DNA of 64,000 nt from Chitinophagaceae bacterium (GCA_019638615.1 JAHBTL010000005.1:124001-188000); one strand, 5' to 3'. Shown: positions 9,250 through 19,830, numbered from the stretch's first letter. Made by a program: numbers and translations. Notes: generated by a model not told the origin, from the letters alone.

Positions 9250-10179
9250 ATGAACCATTTTTCTAAAGATAGCTGGGTACAATATATTCATGAATTACAA
9301 AATACTATCTGCTCCGCGCTTGAGCAATCAGATGGTAAGGCAACATTCATTGAAGATAAATGGGAACGTGAAGGCGGTGGAGGTGGTAAAACCAGGGTTA
9401 TTGCCAATGGCAATGTATTTGAAAAAGGGGGCGTAAATACCTCTGTTGTATTTGGCAAGGTAAGCGATGCCATGCGTGCCCAGCTTAAAATTGATGGCGA
9501 TAGCTGGTTTGCCTGCGGATTAAGCCTTGTGATCCATCCGCTCAACCCGTTTGTACCGACCACCCATGCCAACTGGCGGTATTTTGAATTGTATGATGCC
9601 GGTAACAATGTTACAGACAGGTGGTTTGGCGGCGGCGCTGATCTTACCCCTTATTATTTGTTTGATGAAGACGCGACACATTTTCATCAAACATTATACA
9701 ATGCCATTACTCCCTTTGGCGCCGACCTGTATGCCCAGTATAAAAAACATTGTGATCATTATTTTGCCAACAAGCATCGTGGCAACGAAATGCGTGGTAT
9801 AGGCGGTGTTTTTTACGATTACCTGCGTCCCGCAGATGAGGCGGATGCGGAAAGACTGTTCTCTTTTCAGCAGGCTAATGGCAATTGTTTTACAGAAGCA
9901 TATATGCCCATTGTTGAAAAAAGAAAAAATACACCCTGGTCGGCAGCGCATAAATACTGGCAGGAAATACGCCGGGGCAGGTATGTTGAATTCAATCTTA
10001 TCCACGACAGGGGAACTATTTTCGGGCTCAAAACAAATGGCAGAACAGAGAGCATATTAATGAGCCTGCCTCCAACCGTTCGGTTTGATTATAATTACCA
10101 GCCAAAGTCAGGCAGTGAAGAAGCGAGATTATTAGATGCCTGCCAAAATCCGAAGGAATGGGTTAGCGGATATAAATGA
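9250..10179 (+). CDS. hemF: Oxygen-dependent coproporphyrinogen-III oxidase
   Basis: Oxidatively decarboxylates coproporphyrinogen III to protoporphyrinogen IX using O2. Signatures are GGGGGKTRV near residue 44, NPFVPTTHANWRYFEL, WFGGGADLTPYYLF, and the C-terminal RRGRYVEFNLIHDRGTIFGL. Length 309 from this ATG is typical. An in-frame ATG at 9232 lies within the end of the broken antitoxin gene, so 9250 (MNHFSKDSWVQYIHELQ) is the better start. It is separated from hemE by 650 bp of repeats and relics, unlike the tight spacing elsewhere in the cluster. The oxygen-dependent enzyme points to aerobic haem synthesis. Confidence 0.95.
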   Translation: MNHFSKDSWVQYIHELQNTICSALEQSDGKATFIEDKWEREGGGGGKTRVIANGNVFEKGGVNTSVVFGKVSDAMRAQLKIDGDSWFACGLSLVIHPLNPFVPTTHANWRYFELYDAGNNVTDRWFGGGADLTPYYLFDEDATHFHQTLYNAITPFGADLYAQYKKHCDHYFANKHRGNEMRGIGGVFYDYLRPADEADAERLFSFQQANGNCFTEAYMPIVEKRKNTPWSAAHKYWQEIRRGRYVEFNLIHDRGTIFGLKTNGRTESILMSLPPTVRFDYNYQPKSGSEEARLLDACQNPKEWVSGYK

Positions 10180-10180
10180 A

Positions 10181-10202
10181 CGGTAATATATTATATTTAC
10201 CG
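10181..10202. promoter_or_regulatory. Imperfect palindrome after hemF
   Basis: CGGTAA (10181-10186) and TTACCG (10197-10202) flank an AT-rich centre. It lies 2 bp after the hemF stop and 37 bp before the next ATG. It could be a weak terminator, or an operator overlapping the TATATTTA word inside it, which resembles a -7 box. Confidence 0.3.
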
Positions 10203-10238
10203 CCTGATCCAGACTATATTTAAAGATTCATTTTTACT

Positions 10239-10637
10239 ATGCGGCGTTTACTGACAGGCATTTTACTTTTATCTGCAGCATTTTACTCCGGCTGTGAGTC
10301 CGCCAAAAAAAATGCGAACAAAATACATGGCACCTGGCAAAGCCTTTGGCAAAACGACATGAACTTACAACTGCATTTAAGTGAGGATGGCCGTTTTAAA
10401 GTAACGCTCATCCGAACCGGGCAGGTTCATAATAACTTAGGCTGGTATAGCATTAAAGACAGCATTTTTATGCTCAGGGATTCTATTGATTACCCTTTGC
10501 CGGTATGTAATATTGCAGATACCGGAAAATATACGTTTCGCCTGCAGCAGGATACCCTGCAGTTTAAAATAATTGAAGATAAATGCGAGAGAAGAGGCGG
10601 CGCCCTGCAATTGGACAGGTTTGTGAGAATAGATTAA
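10239..10637 (+). CDS. Small lipoprotein of unknown function
   Basis: A 132-residue protein. Residues 1-19 form a lipoprotein signal ending in the lipobox YSGC, so the mature protein is anchored in a membrane through Cys19. The mature part begins with HGTWQSLWQNDMNLQLHLSE and continues in alternating short strands, like the small beta-barrel lipoproteins of the lipocalin-like group in Bacteroidota. Two later Cys residues (in PVCNIAD and DKCERR) could form a disulphide. No catalytic motif is seen. It follows hemF by 59 bp and could be cotranscribed, but nothing links it to haem. Confidence 0.75.
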   Translation: MRRLLTGILLLSAAFYSGCESAKKNANKIHGTWQSLWQNDMNLQLHLSEDGRFKVTLIRTGQVHNNLGWYSIKDSIFMLRDSIDYPLPVCNIADTGKYTFRLQQDTLQFKIIEDKCERRGGALQLDRFVRID

Positions 10638-10804
10638 ATATCATTTTTGCATACTCCCATCATCTGTTCATTGGATTACGCCTTTATACTACCGAAACGG
10701 AACAAATACCGCTTAAATCGTTGTGTGCTGAAAAATGTACAAAACGGTTCACGTGCATATAACCTCGATTCAGCAATATTCTCCTACGTTTAAGGCAACA
10801 ATAG

Positions 10805-10835
10805 TTGACCACCGGATAAAGCGAAAATAATTTTG
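10805..10835 (+). promoter_or_regulatory. Promoter with -33 and -7 elements
   Basis: TTG at 10805-10807, a 20-nt gap, then TAATTTTG at 10828-10835. This is the best-spaced Bacteroidota-type promoter in the window. It predicts a start near 10840 and a leader of about 35 nt for the lipoprotein gene at 10875. Confidence 0.6.
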
Positions 10836-10874
10836 AGCCATCAATCAAAATAAAAACAATTAAAATTTTTCACG

Positions 10875-11246
10875 ATGAACAGGTTTTTCAAAAAAGCTAT
10901 CCCGATGGTTTTATTGCTGGGCGTAATAACGGTAATGTATAGCTGCAAAAAAGACAAAACACCCACCGGCAACTTCATATTCTACACTTTCCTGGAAAGC
11001 AGCAAGTACGATGAAATTAAAATTTTTGTGGATGGAAAAGCAGCCGGCACTATTACGCTATCGCATATAGAAAAGCCGGAATGCGGCACACCCACAAGCA
11101 TCAATGTAATTAATGTAAGCCTGCCCGCAGGCAAACATTCATGGTCTGCCAAACAGTTCAAGAACGGGCAGGAAATTGATGAATGGGACGAAAGAGATGA
11201 TACCATTAAAGAGGGTGAATGTACATATATAAAATTGGTAGACTGA
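10875..11246 (+). CDS. Small lipoprotein of unknown function
   Basis: A 123-residue protein with a signal peptide and lipobox MYSC at residues 21-24, followed by KKDK, the charged spacer usual in Bacteroidota lipoproteins. The mature part contains EIKIFVDGKAAGTITL and LPAGKHSWSAKQ, which reads as a small beta-sandwich resembling an extracellular ligand-presenting module. Two Cys (in PECGTP and EGECTY) may pair. It is followed 80 bp later by the large lipoprotein at 11327, and the two may form a surface set. No known family is recognised. Confidence 0.75.
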   Translation: MNRFFKKAIPMVLLLGVITVMYSCKKDKTPTGNFIFYTFLESSKYDEIKIFVDGKAAGTITLSHIEKPECGTPTSINVINVSLPAGKHSWSAKQFKNGQEIDEWDERDDTIKEGECTYIKLVD

Positions 11247-11326
11247 TTTCCGCAGTTATTTTCCCAACTCTGGCGTGAAATGTCCTCTCTGGTGTTTATT
11301 AAAATAAGTAACGGAAAAATGATCAG

Positions 11327-13666
11327 ATGATGTTTGTAAGACACAGCACTTCATTGTATGGTATAGCTATTGTTTTTATGCTTTGCCTGTGGGCAGCGGG
11401 ATGTAAAAAAATAAACGCAGGCAATACGCCCGAACCTGCTGCAAACACACAGCCTGATATGTTTTTCATTACCGATATTGTCGGGTCAGGTAAATACATC
11501 GGGTTTATAGTGAACGACCCCATTGATAAGAAGCAATATGCTGCTTTCGGGCCGAAGAACGAAAAAGGACAAATGGACTCCATAAAATTTATTATGGAGA
11601 ATTTTACCGAAAACGGTGAATGGCTGTCGCACGAGCTCGATGAAAATTTCCTGCCCAAAGAAACAACAACTTCCACGGGGCATACCATAGAGTACACCGA
11701 TATTGATGCAGCATCTAATACAGGAAGTGTTCGCATAAAAGAAACAACAAGCGGCAAAGTGCTGTGGGAAAAATCGAACCTGCCTTTACCGGATAATTTT
11801 TATGACCTGGCGGATGGAATAAAGGAACATCAAAAAAACGGCAAATACAATGAGCATCCCGGCAAGGCAGACCTGTTATACCTGGGAAGCAATATGGCCG
11901 GGTGTTTTATAGGAGCGGCAGCGCTTGGCGCAGGCGGACCGGTGGCAGTTGCTTTAGGCGCGTACAATACCTACCAGAGCTGCAAGAGCGCTGTTGGCGC
12001 ACTGAGTAATATGATGGAGGGCAATCCCGCTTTTGGATGTATGGCAGCAGAAGATCACGCCAATGCATTGTCTGCTTTTGGAGAGACCTATTTGTTCGGC
12101 GGAAGCCTGGGCGGTATGGCAAAGGGCGGTTTGCCAACGCTGATCGGCTATGCATTACAAACCGCGGGACAGGGAAATTGTAATGACGATGGCAATGGCC
12201 CCCCGCCGCTGCCTCAATTGCCGCCCCGCGACGCCGGTGTAAGCTGGGGAGATCCGCACCTGATCACGCCCGATGGCGTTACATACGATTTTCATGGCGT
12301 GGGCGAATTTATCGCGGTAAAATCATTAACCGATAATTTTGAAGTACAGGTAAGACTGGGCAATCCTTATGTAGAAAATCCGCAAACTACCTATAACACT
12401 GGCATTGCCGTACACACCGGGAAAGATATTGTTTCCTATTCTGCAGAAAAAAAGAAACTATGGATCAATAATACCGAACATTCGCTTCAGTTCACCCATA
12501 TTCTCCTTACCGGGAACGCCTTTATAAAAAAGGAGCCCGGCCAAAAATATGATCGTATCATCATACAGCATCTAAATGGCGACCAGGTGGTATTGCTTGT
12601 TTCCGGCATCACATATATAGATTATCATTTGCGCCTTACCGATAACCGGAAACAAAAAATACAGGGATTGATGGGGAATTATGATGGCGACCCGGATAAC
12701 GACCTGGCTTTACGCAACGGCACCAGTATACAAAAAAAGCATGAAGAGCTCTATCCGAAATTTGCAGATGACTGGCGCATCGAACAATCAAAATCCCTGT
12801 TTTTTTATGAACCCGGAAAGAATACAGAGAGTTATACACGCAAAGACCTGCCTAAAACCACCGTTGCATTTGATATGGAAAAATATACCTGGGCAGAACA
12901 GGTATGTAAATCCGCAGGTGTACAAGACGAGCCATTTTTAAGCGGATGCATTGTAGACGTATATACGTCTGGTAATGCCGAGGTGGCGCAAAGCGCTGTA
13001 AATGCACTGGAAGCAGTTGATAATATTGATTTCCCGCCATTGGATATGAGTAATATTATTTTACAAAGCGATGCCATATTTGTTGACAATAGCATCAGGC
13101 TTACCCGCAATAGCAGCTATATCGCCGGACAGGCGTATAATAAAAGCCTGGTTACAGGAGACTTTGAAACATCTTTTGCTTTTCGCTTCGGATTGTCGGC
13201 AAATGGTGGCGCTGACGGACTGGCCCTGGTAATGGCAAAGCAGATACCTCAGCCAGCAGGAAATGCATATCCCGGCAGGAGCGGCAAACTGGGCTATAAT
13301 GGAGTGCCGGCCAGCCTTGCCGTTGAATTCGACTCATCAATAGACTTTAATGATGAGGATGAGAGCCCCAACCATGTGGCTATTCACACCAACGGCAAGG
13401 ATGCGAATGGAACAGGCAAGCCCTACAGGATAGCATTTAACAAAAACATTCCACTGCTGGAAGACGGACTATTTCATAGTGTCCGGGTACAGTACAAAAA
13501 CAAAACCATAAAAGTATGGATGGATGGCAGCCTGGCTATAGAAAAGAACATTGATCTTAAAACAACGCTGGGATTTGACAATGGTTGTTACCTGGGGCTT
13601 ACCGCTTCTACGAGCAGCTCGTCACAGGCGCACTATATTCATAGCTGGGAGATCAAGGCTTTATAG
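11327..13666 (+). CDS. Large lipoprotein with von Willebrand D and L-type lectin domains
   Basis: A 779-residue lipoprotein with lipobox AAGC near residue 26 (the ATG at 11330 is equally possible). Residues about 30-290 are of unknown type and include a Gly/Ala-rich hydrophobic stretch. A von Willebrand factor D domain spans about 304-480: it opens VSWGDPHLITPDGVTYDFHG and ends QGLMGNYDGDPDNDL, with the usual metal-site acidic residues. Residues about 568-779 form a legume-type lectin: GADGLALVMAK, then LAVEFDSSID with the Asp that normally holds calcium, and DGLFHSVRVQYKNKTIKVWMDG. It probably sits on the outer surface and binds glycans. Its 3' end runs into a reverse-transcriptase relic, so the gene's natural downstream neighbour may be lost. 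Confidence 0.85.
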   Translation: MMFVRHSTSLYGIAIVFMLCLWAAGCKKINAGNTPEPAANTQPDMFFITDIVGSGKYIGFIVNDPIDKKQYAAFGPKNEKGQMDSIKFIMENFTENGEWLSHELDENFLPKETTTSTGHTIEYTDIDAASNTGSVRIKETTSGKVLWEKSNLPLPDNFYDLADGIKEHQKNGKYNEHPGKADLLYLGSNMAGCFIGAAALGAGGPVAVALGAYNTYQSCKSAVGALSNMMEGNPAFGCMAAEDHANALSAFGETYLFGGSLGGMAKGGLPTLIGYALQTAGQGNCNDDGNGPPPLPQLPPRDAGVSWGDPHLITPDGVTYDFHGVGEFIAVKSLTDNFEVQVRLGNPYVENPQTTYNTGIAVHTGKDIVSYSAEKKKLWINNTEHSLQFTHILLTGNAFIKKEPGQKYDRIIIQHLNGDQVVLLVSGITYIDYHLRLTDNRKQKIQGLMGNYDGDPDNDLALRNGTSIQKKHEELYPKFADDWRIEQSKSLFFYEPGKNTESYTRKDLPKTTVAFDMEKYTWAEQVCKSAGVQDEPFLSGCIVDVYTSGNAEVAQSAVNALEAVDNIDFPPLDMSNIILQSDAIFVDNSIRLTRNSSYIAGQAYNKSLVTGDFETSFAFRFGLSANGGADGLALVMAKQIPQPAGNAYPGRSGKLGYNGVPASLAVEFDSSIDFNDEDESPNHVAIHTNGKDANGTGKPYRIAFNKNIPLLEDGLFHSVRVQYKNKTIKVWMDGSLAIEKNIDLKTTLGFDNGCYLGLTASTSSSSQAHYIHSWEIKAL

Positions 13667-13696
13667 AATAGACGCGGAGACTGGCATTATCGGGAA

Positions 13697-14636
13697 AGGG
13701 GTGGCGGCTAAAACCGGCCTCGCTTTAGCTTTAAATGAAATGCAGTTGGCCAATGCAATGGGGATTACATTAAAAAAGCTATCGTTTCTCTCTTATTCAC
13801 GACGGGTATCTGCCGTATCGCATTATCAAAAATTTTACCTTCCTAAAAAATCGGGGGGGTAAAAGACAGATCTCCGCGCCTATGCCCCGGCTAAAAAAAG
13901 CGCAGCACTGGATGTTGCAGCACATCCTGTATAAAGTGCCGGTTCACGCGCAGGCAAACGGGTTTGTTCCCCGCAAAAGTATAGTGAGCAATGCGGCGTC
14001 GCATATTGGTAAAAATGTAGTAGTGAATGCAGATGTGAAAGATTTTTTTCCTTCCATTACGTTTAAACGTGTAAAGGCATTGTTCGGGAAGTTGGGCTAT
14101 GCGGATAAAATAGCGACCATACTATCGCTCCTGTGCACAGAGCCGGTTACAGAAGAGGTAATGCTTGACGGCAAAAAATATTTTGTACAGAAAGGAGAAA
14201 GAGTGTTACCGCAGGGTGCGCCCACCAGTCCTGCCGTTACCAATATACTTTGTTTCAGGTTAGACAAAAGGTTAAGCGGCGTTGCGAAAAAGTTCGGTTG
14301 CAGCTATACCCGCTATGTAGATGATATTACGTTCAGCGGTACCCTTAATAACAACGATGCTCCAAAAATAGTATGGCATATTAAAAAAACACTGTCGGAA
14401 GAAGGGCTTACTATTCATCCTGATAAGATACGGGTAATGCAAAAAGTGAGCGCCGGGAAGTAACAGGTGTGGTAGTAAACAGGCAGTTGTCCGTAAGCAG
14501 GGAGAAGCTGCGTAATTTCAGGGCACTGTTACATCAAATGAAAAAGAACGGGCATGAAAACGCGAAATGGAGCGGAGGCTCATTGTCCGATGCCATATCT
14601 GCCGTCAATGCCTGCTCCTCCTCCTGCAAACGATAA
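13697..14636 (+). pseudogene. Reverse transcriptase gene inactivated by two frameshifts
   Basis: Three frames together give one protein. The first, ending at 13862, has LKKLSFLSYSRR and FYLPKKSGG. A frameshift at a run of seven G (13853-13859) is followed by KRQISAPMPRLKKAQHW, then NADVKDFFPSIT, LPQGAPTSPAVTN and the catalytic YTRYVDDITFSG (about 14310-14340). A second shift near 14455 is followed by VTGVVVNRQLSVSREKLRNF, up to a stop at 14636. These are the RT palm and thumb motifs of retron-like bacterial RTs; I recall close relatives beside MoxR/vWA/SWIM gene clusters. The N-terminus has no start codon and merges with the end of the lectin gene; the C-terminus looks short. If either shift is a sequencing error, the gene would still lack a clear start. 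Confidence 0.8.
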
Positions 14637-14707
14637 CAGGAAGACGGTGAATGGTATAATGTAGTGTAATGAATATGCGCCAGGCCGGATATTATCTTTC
14701 CGTAGCG

Positions 14708-15754
14708 TCATTTTTTGAGTGGAGGGCTTTCTGCAACTTCATTCTTCACAAATCGTATCATCGCGCTGCTGCCTTCGGTGCTTACCAGCCTTGCTTCATA
14801 GCGTTTGCCGCCAACGTTGGCTACCATAAAGGAAGTATTGGGAGGAATAGAGCCGAGATTTTCTGCTACCATTGCCAGCTCGTTGGTTGGCTGAAGGTCG
14901 CTTACCGGGATCTTTACCGTAAATGCTTTGTCTGTTAGATATATATGTTGAAAGATAAGCTTTTCATTTAAAAATAAAGTGATGGAGTCGCCATCAATTT
15001 CTGCGTTATCATAGAAATTCAACTCGATAGAATCGCCCGATACCGGGATTTCTAACACCGGGATTTTTTGCCTCAGGGCAAACTTTTCTTCAATAGAGAG
15101 CGGCTTCAACGGAGAAACCGGCTTCTTTTCTTCCACAATCGCTACTGGTTCAGGCGTTGGACGTTCTGCAACAGCAGGTATAGTAACAGGTTCTTTTACC
15201 ATTACAGGCACAGGATGACGGGCTATTAAGTCAATGCTGTCTATAAAAGAAGGATCGTTGGCGCCAACCGTATAATTTTCAATTACAAAATCCCATTCAT
15301 CGTTAAAAGAAGGATTGTTTGTTTTGTTAAGATGTACTTCACCCTTCGCTATATCTTCATTATCTCTTAAAGAAGTATTGCCATCCAGCTTCATTATCCC
15401 TCCTCCGGGACAATTAAAATCCGCGCGAGATAACAGTTCGTTTTTGCCGGGTGAACCTATAGTCATTCGTCCTGTTTTTTCTTCCAGCAACTGATCGTCC
15501 CACCAAACGGCTTCATTATTGATATCGTCAAAGTATCCCTTAATGCTATAGCGGCGGTAGTTACCGGGTGATTGATAATAGTAAGACGTACCTGTGATAC
15601 TATCCCCGTTCTGAACAATTTTTATTTCCACCTTTTGCCTGTTGATCTTACCATGCCATATGCCCGTGATCATTTGCGCGGATGCCAACTGTGTGGAAAT
15701 GCATAAAACGCTGATAAAGATGAGTATGTATCGCAAGTGCCGGAACTGTTTCAA
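14708..15754 (-). CDS. Secreted protein of unknown function with C-terminal beta domain
   Basis: A 348-residue protein with signal peptide (cleavage after ASA, near residue 26). Residues 27-110 form a beta-rich domain starting MITGIWHGKINRQKVEIKIV. A Pro/Glu-rich linker (about 180-215, with VPVMVKEPVTIPAV) leads to a C-terminal domain holding IPVSGDSIELNFYDNAEIDG and AENLGSIPPNTSFMVANV. I have seen this C-terminal pattern in other Bacteroidota secreted proteins without an assigned function. It looks like a periplasmic or surface protein. The gene is divergent from 15922 and converges on the RT relic. Confidence 0.7.
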   Translation of the reverse strand: MKQFRHLRYILIFISVLCISTQLASAQMITGIWHGKINRQKVEIKIVQNGDSITGTSYYYQSPGNYRRYSIKGYFDDINNEAVWWDDQLLEEKTGRMTIGSPGKNELLSRADFNCPGGGIMKLDGNTSLRDNEDIAKGEVHLNKTNNPSFNDEWDFVIENYTVGANDPSFIDSIDLIARHPVPVMVKEPVTIPAVAERPTPEPVAIVEEKKPVSPLKPLSIEEKFALRQKIPVLEIPVSGDSIELNFYDNAEIDGDSITLFLNEKLIFQHIYLTDKAFTVKIPVSDLQPTNELAMVAENLGSIPPNTSFMVANVGGKRYEARLVSTEGSSAMIRFVKNEVAESPPLKK

Positions 15755-15889
15755 TGCTCGGATTTTGGAACTAACGTTTTGTACCTGCTATTATTTTGCC
15801 ATAATACCGGGTTGGGCATGTTTTAACGAATTATTGATCATCGTTTGGTAGGTATAAAAAAATAACCTGTTTTGCCCGTATACTCTTTT

Positions 15890-15897
15890 TAATTTTG
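15890..15897 (+). promoter_or_regulatory. -7 promoter box (TAATTTTG)
   Basis: TAATTTTG is a perfect TAnnTTTG box predicting a start near 15902. It overlaps the ATG at 15895 of the longest frame, so the true start of the next gene should be 15922, with a leader of about 20 nt. Confidence 0.5.
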
Positions 15898-15921
15898 CAT
15901 ATCATCTTAAAGCGAAGATCC

Positions 15922-16398
15922 ATGGCTTATCCTAATACAAAGCTCATCCACTCATTGCGGCAAACTGCTTACCGGTTAAAGAACGGAGCGGATTATGCCT
16001 GGGGCAATCATGGCGCCTGCAATTGCGGTAACCTGTTACAGGTAGTTACGCAGTTGAGCAAGGAAGATATTTTGCGGTATGCGCATTTCGGCAATGGCGA
16101 ATGGACGGAACTGGCGGCAGAGTATTGCGGTATAACCGGCGCCCCGGTAGATTTAATGATCTCGAACCTGCAGGATATAGGATTGACGCCAACGGATATT
16201 CATAATATTGAATACCTGGAAGACAGGGAAGTATTGCAACGCCTTCCCGGCGGTTTCAGGTGGCTGAAAAGAAATGTCCGGGAAGACGTGATCCTTTATT
16301 TCGAAACTTTCGCTGCGCTTCTTGAAGAAAAATTAACTGCCAGGCAACTTAAGATTACCTCTTATCTTTGCAGCGCCTTACCACAACCTGTGGAGTAA
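15922..16398 (+). CDS. Conserved protein of unknown function, upstream of mfd
   Basis: 158 residues from this ATG. The sequence NGADYAWGNHGACNCGNLLQ near residue 22 holds two close cysteines and is the most distinctive part. The rest is helical, with YLEDREVLQRLPGGFRWLKR and FETFAALLEEKL. No signal peptide is present, so it is cytoplasmic. I recall similar proteins across Bacteroidota with the same Cys-x-Cys-Gly pattern but no known role. It ends 24 bp before mfd and is probably cotranscribed with it. Confidence 0.7.
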   Translation: MAYPNTKLIHSLRQTAYRLKNGADYAWGNHGACNCGNLLQVVTQLSKEDILRYAHFGNGEWTELAAEYCGITGAPVDLMISNLQDIGLTPTDIHNIEYLEDREVLQRLPGGFRWLKRNVREDVILYFETFAALLEEKLTARQLKITSYLCSALPQPVE

Positions 16399-16422
16399 AC
16401 TGCAGGTGGGATTTGATACAAG

Positions 16423-19400
16423 ATGAATTTGAATGTGTTGCTGGATGAGTATTTGAAAGATCCCCGCATTTTTCAGATTGCGGACAGGCTTGTATTGTCT
16501 GCACCCCAGCGGGTTTACCTGAAAAACCTGCATGGCAGCGCTTCTCAATTTGTTTTTACCGGCATTTTTAAGCACGACATGGCATCGCAGTTGAATCATT
16601 TAGTGATACTGAACGACGCGGAAGACGCGGCTTATTTTCACAATTCGCTCGAAAATCTTACCAGCGCGCTGAATGTATTTTATTTTCCATCATCTTACAA
16701 AAACAGGAAAAATTACCGGCAGCTTAACGCCTCGCATGTAATGCTGCGTACGGAAACGCTTACCCGGTTTTCCACCGCTACGGGCAACAGGGTGGGTGCT
16801 ATCATTACTTATCCCGAAGCGCTGTTTGAAAAAGTAGTGTTGCCCAAAACATTGTCTGGTAATCTTATCAGGATAAAAGCAGGCGATACCATTAATGTAA
16901 CAGAAGTGTTGTCGCAGTTTGTAGACTATGGTTTTGAGCGCACCGATTTTGTATATGAACCTGGTCAATTCGCCTTGCGCGGTGGTATCCTGGATATCTA
17001 TTCATTCGGCAATGAAAAGCCATATCGCATCGAGCTGTTTGGCAACGATGTAGACTCCATCCGCATTTTTGATCCCGAAACCCAGTTGAGCGAAAGAAAG
17101 CTGCTGCAGGTAACCATCATCCCCAACGTGGAAACCCAATTTGAAACGGGTGAAAAAGTTTCATTGCTGGATTTTCTTCCGGAAAATACCGCCGTATGGA
17201 TACAGGATTGGGATGTGGTAAAAGAAAAGCTGCATGTGCAGGAAGAAGACCTGGAAATATTTTTCAGGGTGCAGGATACCGGTAAAACGAAGCCAAGGGA
17301 TGAAGAAGAAGATAATCTTGAAAAGAAAGAGGTAAGTACAGACGACTTTGTGCAGGCCGCTGTAATTGAAGAACAGCTAGGCATACGGCATATAGTGGAG
17401 TTTGGGCATACGGCGCATTTTGGCGGTATTGAAATTGCATTCAATACAAAAGAGCAGCCTTCTTTTAACCGGCAGTTCGATATGCTGATCAGGGATCTGA
17501 AAAGCTGGGAAGCAAAAAAATATAATATTTACCTGTTTGCAGAAAACCCGCGGCAGCTAGAAAGATTACACAGCATATTCACCGATCTGAAAGCGGAGAT
17601 TCCCTTTACTCCTGTGCCGGTATCCGTTAACGCAGGGTTTATTGAGCACGATCTTAAATTGGTTTGTTATACCGATCACCAGATCTTTCAGCGTTATCAC
17701 AAGTACAAAGTAAAGCAGGCATACAATAAAAACAAGGCGCTTACTTTACGTGCCTTGCGTGAATTACAGCCGGGAGATTATGTTACTCATATTGATCATG
17801 GGGTTGGCATATACAGCGGGTTGCAGAAAATAGAAGTGAGCGGTAAGCTGCAGGAGGCGGTGAGGATCATTTACAAAGACACGGATATACTGTATGTAAA
17901 TATCAATTCTCTCCATAAAATAGCCAAGTATACCGGTAAGGAAGGAACTACGCCCAAAGTAAACAAGCTTGGCAGCGATGTATGGCAAAAGCTGAAAGAA
18001 AAAACGAAGGCGAAGGTTAAAGAAATTGCTTTCGACCTTATAAAGCTGTATGCGCAGCGGAAGGCACAGGAAGGGTTTTCTTTTAGTGCGGACAATTATA
18101 TGCAAACCGAGCTGGAAGCTTCTTTTATTTATGAAGATACGCCCGACCAGAGTAAGGCTTCAGCGGATGTAAAGAAAGATATGCAAACGCCCAGTCCTAT
18201 GGACAGACTGGTATGCGGCGATGTAGGCTTTGGTAAAACAGAGATCGCGGTGCGTGCCGCCTTTAAGGCCTGTTGCGATGATAAGCAGGCTGCCATACTG
18301 GTACCTACAACCATCCTGGCTTTCCAGCATTATAAAACCTTTAAAGAAAGGCTGAAAGATTTTCCTGTAACGGTGGATTATATCAATCGCTTTAAATCAT
18401 CCAAAGAAAAAAAGGAAACGCTGCAAAAGCTGCAGGAAGGGAAAATAGGCATTATTGTGGGTACACATGCCCTGGTAGGGAAAGAAGTGAAGTTTAAAGA
18501 CCTGGGTTTGCTGATCATAGATGAAGAGCAGAAGTTTGGTGTGGGTCATAAAGAAAAGATCAAAACCCTTAAAACAAATGTGGATTGCCTTACCCTAACG
18601 GCAACACCTATCCCAAGAACATTACAGTTCAGCCTGATGGGAGCAAGGGATCTGAGCATTATCAATACGCCCCCGCCTAACAGGCAGCCGATACAAACCG
18701 AAGTACAGGTGTTTAATGAAGATTTTATCCGCGATGCCATTTATTATGAAACAGAACGGGGCGGACAGATTTTCTTTATACACAACCGTGTGGTTGGCTT
18801 AGGTGAAATGGCAGTGCTGATTCAGGGGCTGTGTCCTGACCTGAGCATTGGCGTGGCACACGGTCAGTTGGAGGGGCATATACTGGAAGAGCGTATACTG
18901 GATTTTATTGACCGGAAATATGATGTATTGATCTGCACCAATATCGTTGAAAGCGGCGTTGATATTCCGAATGTAAATACCATCATTGTAAATAATGCCC
19001 ACCAGTTTGGGTTAAGCGACCTGCACCAGTTGCGCGGACGCGTGGGCAGGAGCAATAAAAAAGCATTCTGCTATTTGCTGGCGCCACCGCTGAGCACATT
19101 GCCTGCGGACTCCCGCAAGCGGTTGCAAACACTGGAACAGCACAGTGAGCTGGGCAGTGGTTTCCAGATAGCCATGCGCGACCTTGATATACGTGGCGCC
19201 GGAAATTTATTGGGTGGTGAGCAAAGCGGCTTTATGGCGGAAATAGGGTTTGAAATGTACCAGAAAATCCTGGACGAGGCCATCCGTGAATTGAAGCGCA
19301 CCTCTTTCCGGGAGGTATTTAAGGAAGAAATTCAGCAGCAGGAAGATTATGTGCAGGATTGTACCATAGATACCGACCTGGAAATACTGATCCCCGATTC

Positions 19401-19830
19401 GTATGTGGAAAGCATCAATGAAAGGCTGTCGCTCTATACCCGCCTTGACAACTCGGAAAGTGAAGAAGCATTACAGGAGTTTCATACCGAAATGATTGAT
19501 CGTTTTGGTCCCATTCCTTCGCAGGTGGAAGATCTGTTTATAACGGTGCGCTGCCGTAAAATGGCAGTGGAGCTGGGCTTTGAAAAGATGGTATTAAAGG
19601 AAAGCACTCTTCGTTGCTACTTTGTAAATAACCCGGACTCTCCATACTTTGAATCCGACACGTTTAATAAAATGCTTCAGTTTGTGCAAACGCAAACCAA
19701 TAAAGCGCGGCTCAAACAAACCGGCAGGAACTTTTTGCTGATACATGAAGATATTGACAGCATGGAGCATTTACATAATTTCCTTTTCAAGCTCCACCAA
19801 TACATAAAAGAAACGGTGGCAGTAGCCTGA
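16423..19830 (+). CDS. mfd: Transcription-repair coupling factor
   Basis: A 1135-residue SF2 translocase that removes RNA polymerase stalled at DNA lesions and recruits UvrA. The N-terminal part is UvrB-like ([20 protein letters not shown] near residue 186). The RNA-polymerase interaction domain starts at about residue 449 ([18 protein letters not shown]). The helicase core has [16 protein letters not shown] (about 599), the Walker B variant [15 protein letters not shown] (about 700), and [16 protein letters not shown]. The C-terminal TRCF domain follows. Length and order are standard. It is downstream of the small conserved gene at 15922. Confidence 0.97.
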   Translation: MNLNVLLDEYLKDPRIFQIADRLVLSAPQRVYLKNLHGSASQFVFTGIFKHDMASQLNHLVILNDAEDAAYFHNSLENLTSALNVFYFPSSYKNRKNYRQLNASHVMLRTETLTRFSTATGNRVGAIITYPEALFEKVVLPKTLSGNLIRIKAGDTINVTEVLSQFVDYGFERTDFVYEPGQFALRGGILDIYSFGNEKPYRIELFGNDVDSIRIFDPETQLSERKLLQVTIIPNVETQFETGEKVSLLDFLPENTAVWIQDWDVVKEKLHVQEEDLEIFFRVQDTGKTKPRDEEEDNLEKKEVSTDDFVQAAVIEEQLGIRHIVEFGHTAHFGGIEIAFNTKEQPSFNRQFDMLIRDLKSWEAKKYNIYLFAENPRQLERLHSIFTDLKAEIPFTPVPVSVNAGFIEHDLKLVCYTDHQIFQRYHKYKVKQAYNKNKALTLRALRELQPGDYVTHIDHGVGIYSGLQKIEVSGKLQEAVRIIYKDTDILYVNINSLHKIAKYTGKEGTTPKVNKLGSDVWQKLKEKTKAKVKEIAFDLIKLYAQRKAQEGFSFSADNYMQTELEASFIYEDTPDQSKASADVKKDMQTPSPMDRLVCGDVGFGKTEIAVRAAFKACCDDKQAAILVPTTILAFQHYKTFKERLKDFPVTVDYINRFKSSKEKKETLQKLQEGKIGIIVGTHALVGKEVKFKDLGLLIIDEEQKFGVGHKEKIKTLKTNVDCLTLTATPIPRTLQFSLMGARDLSIINTPPPNRQPIQTEVQVFNEDFIRDAIYYETERGGQIFFIHNRVVGLGEMAVLIQGLCPDLSIGVAHGQLEGHILEERILDFIDRKYDVLICTNIVESGVDIPNVNTIIVNNAHQFGLSDLHQLRGRVGRSNKKAFCYLLAPPLSTLPADSRKRLQTLEQHSELGSGFQIAMRDLDIRGAGNLLGGEQSGFMAEIGFEMYQKILDEAIRELKRTSFREVFKEEIQQQEDYVQDCTIDTDLEILIPDSYVESINERLSLYTRLDNSESEEALQEFHTEMIDRFGPIPSQVEDLFITVRCRKMAVELGFEKMVLKESTLRCYFVNNPDSPYFESDTFNKMLQFVQTQTNKARLKQTGRNFLLIHEDIDSMEHLHNFLFKLHQYIKETVAVA

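Noticed and set aside
13551-13696. N-terminal extension of the reverse transcriptase inside the lectin gene
   Set aside because: These codons lie in a shadow frame of the lectin domain and show no RT similarity before about 13697.
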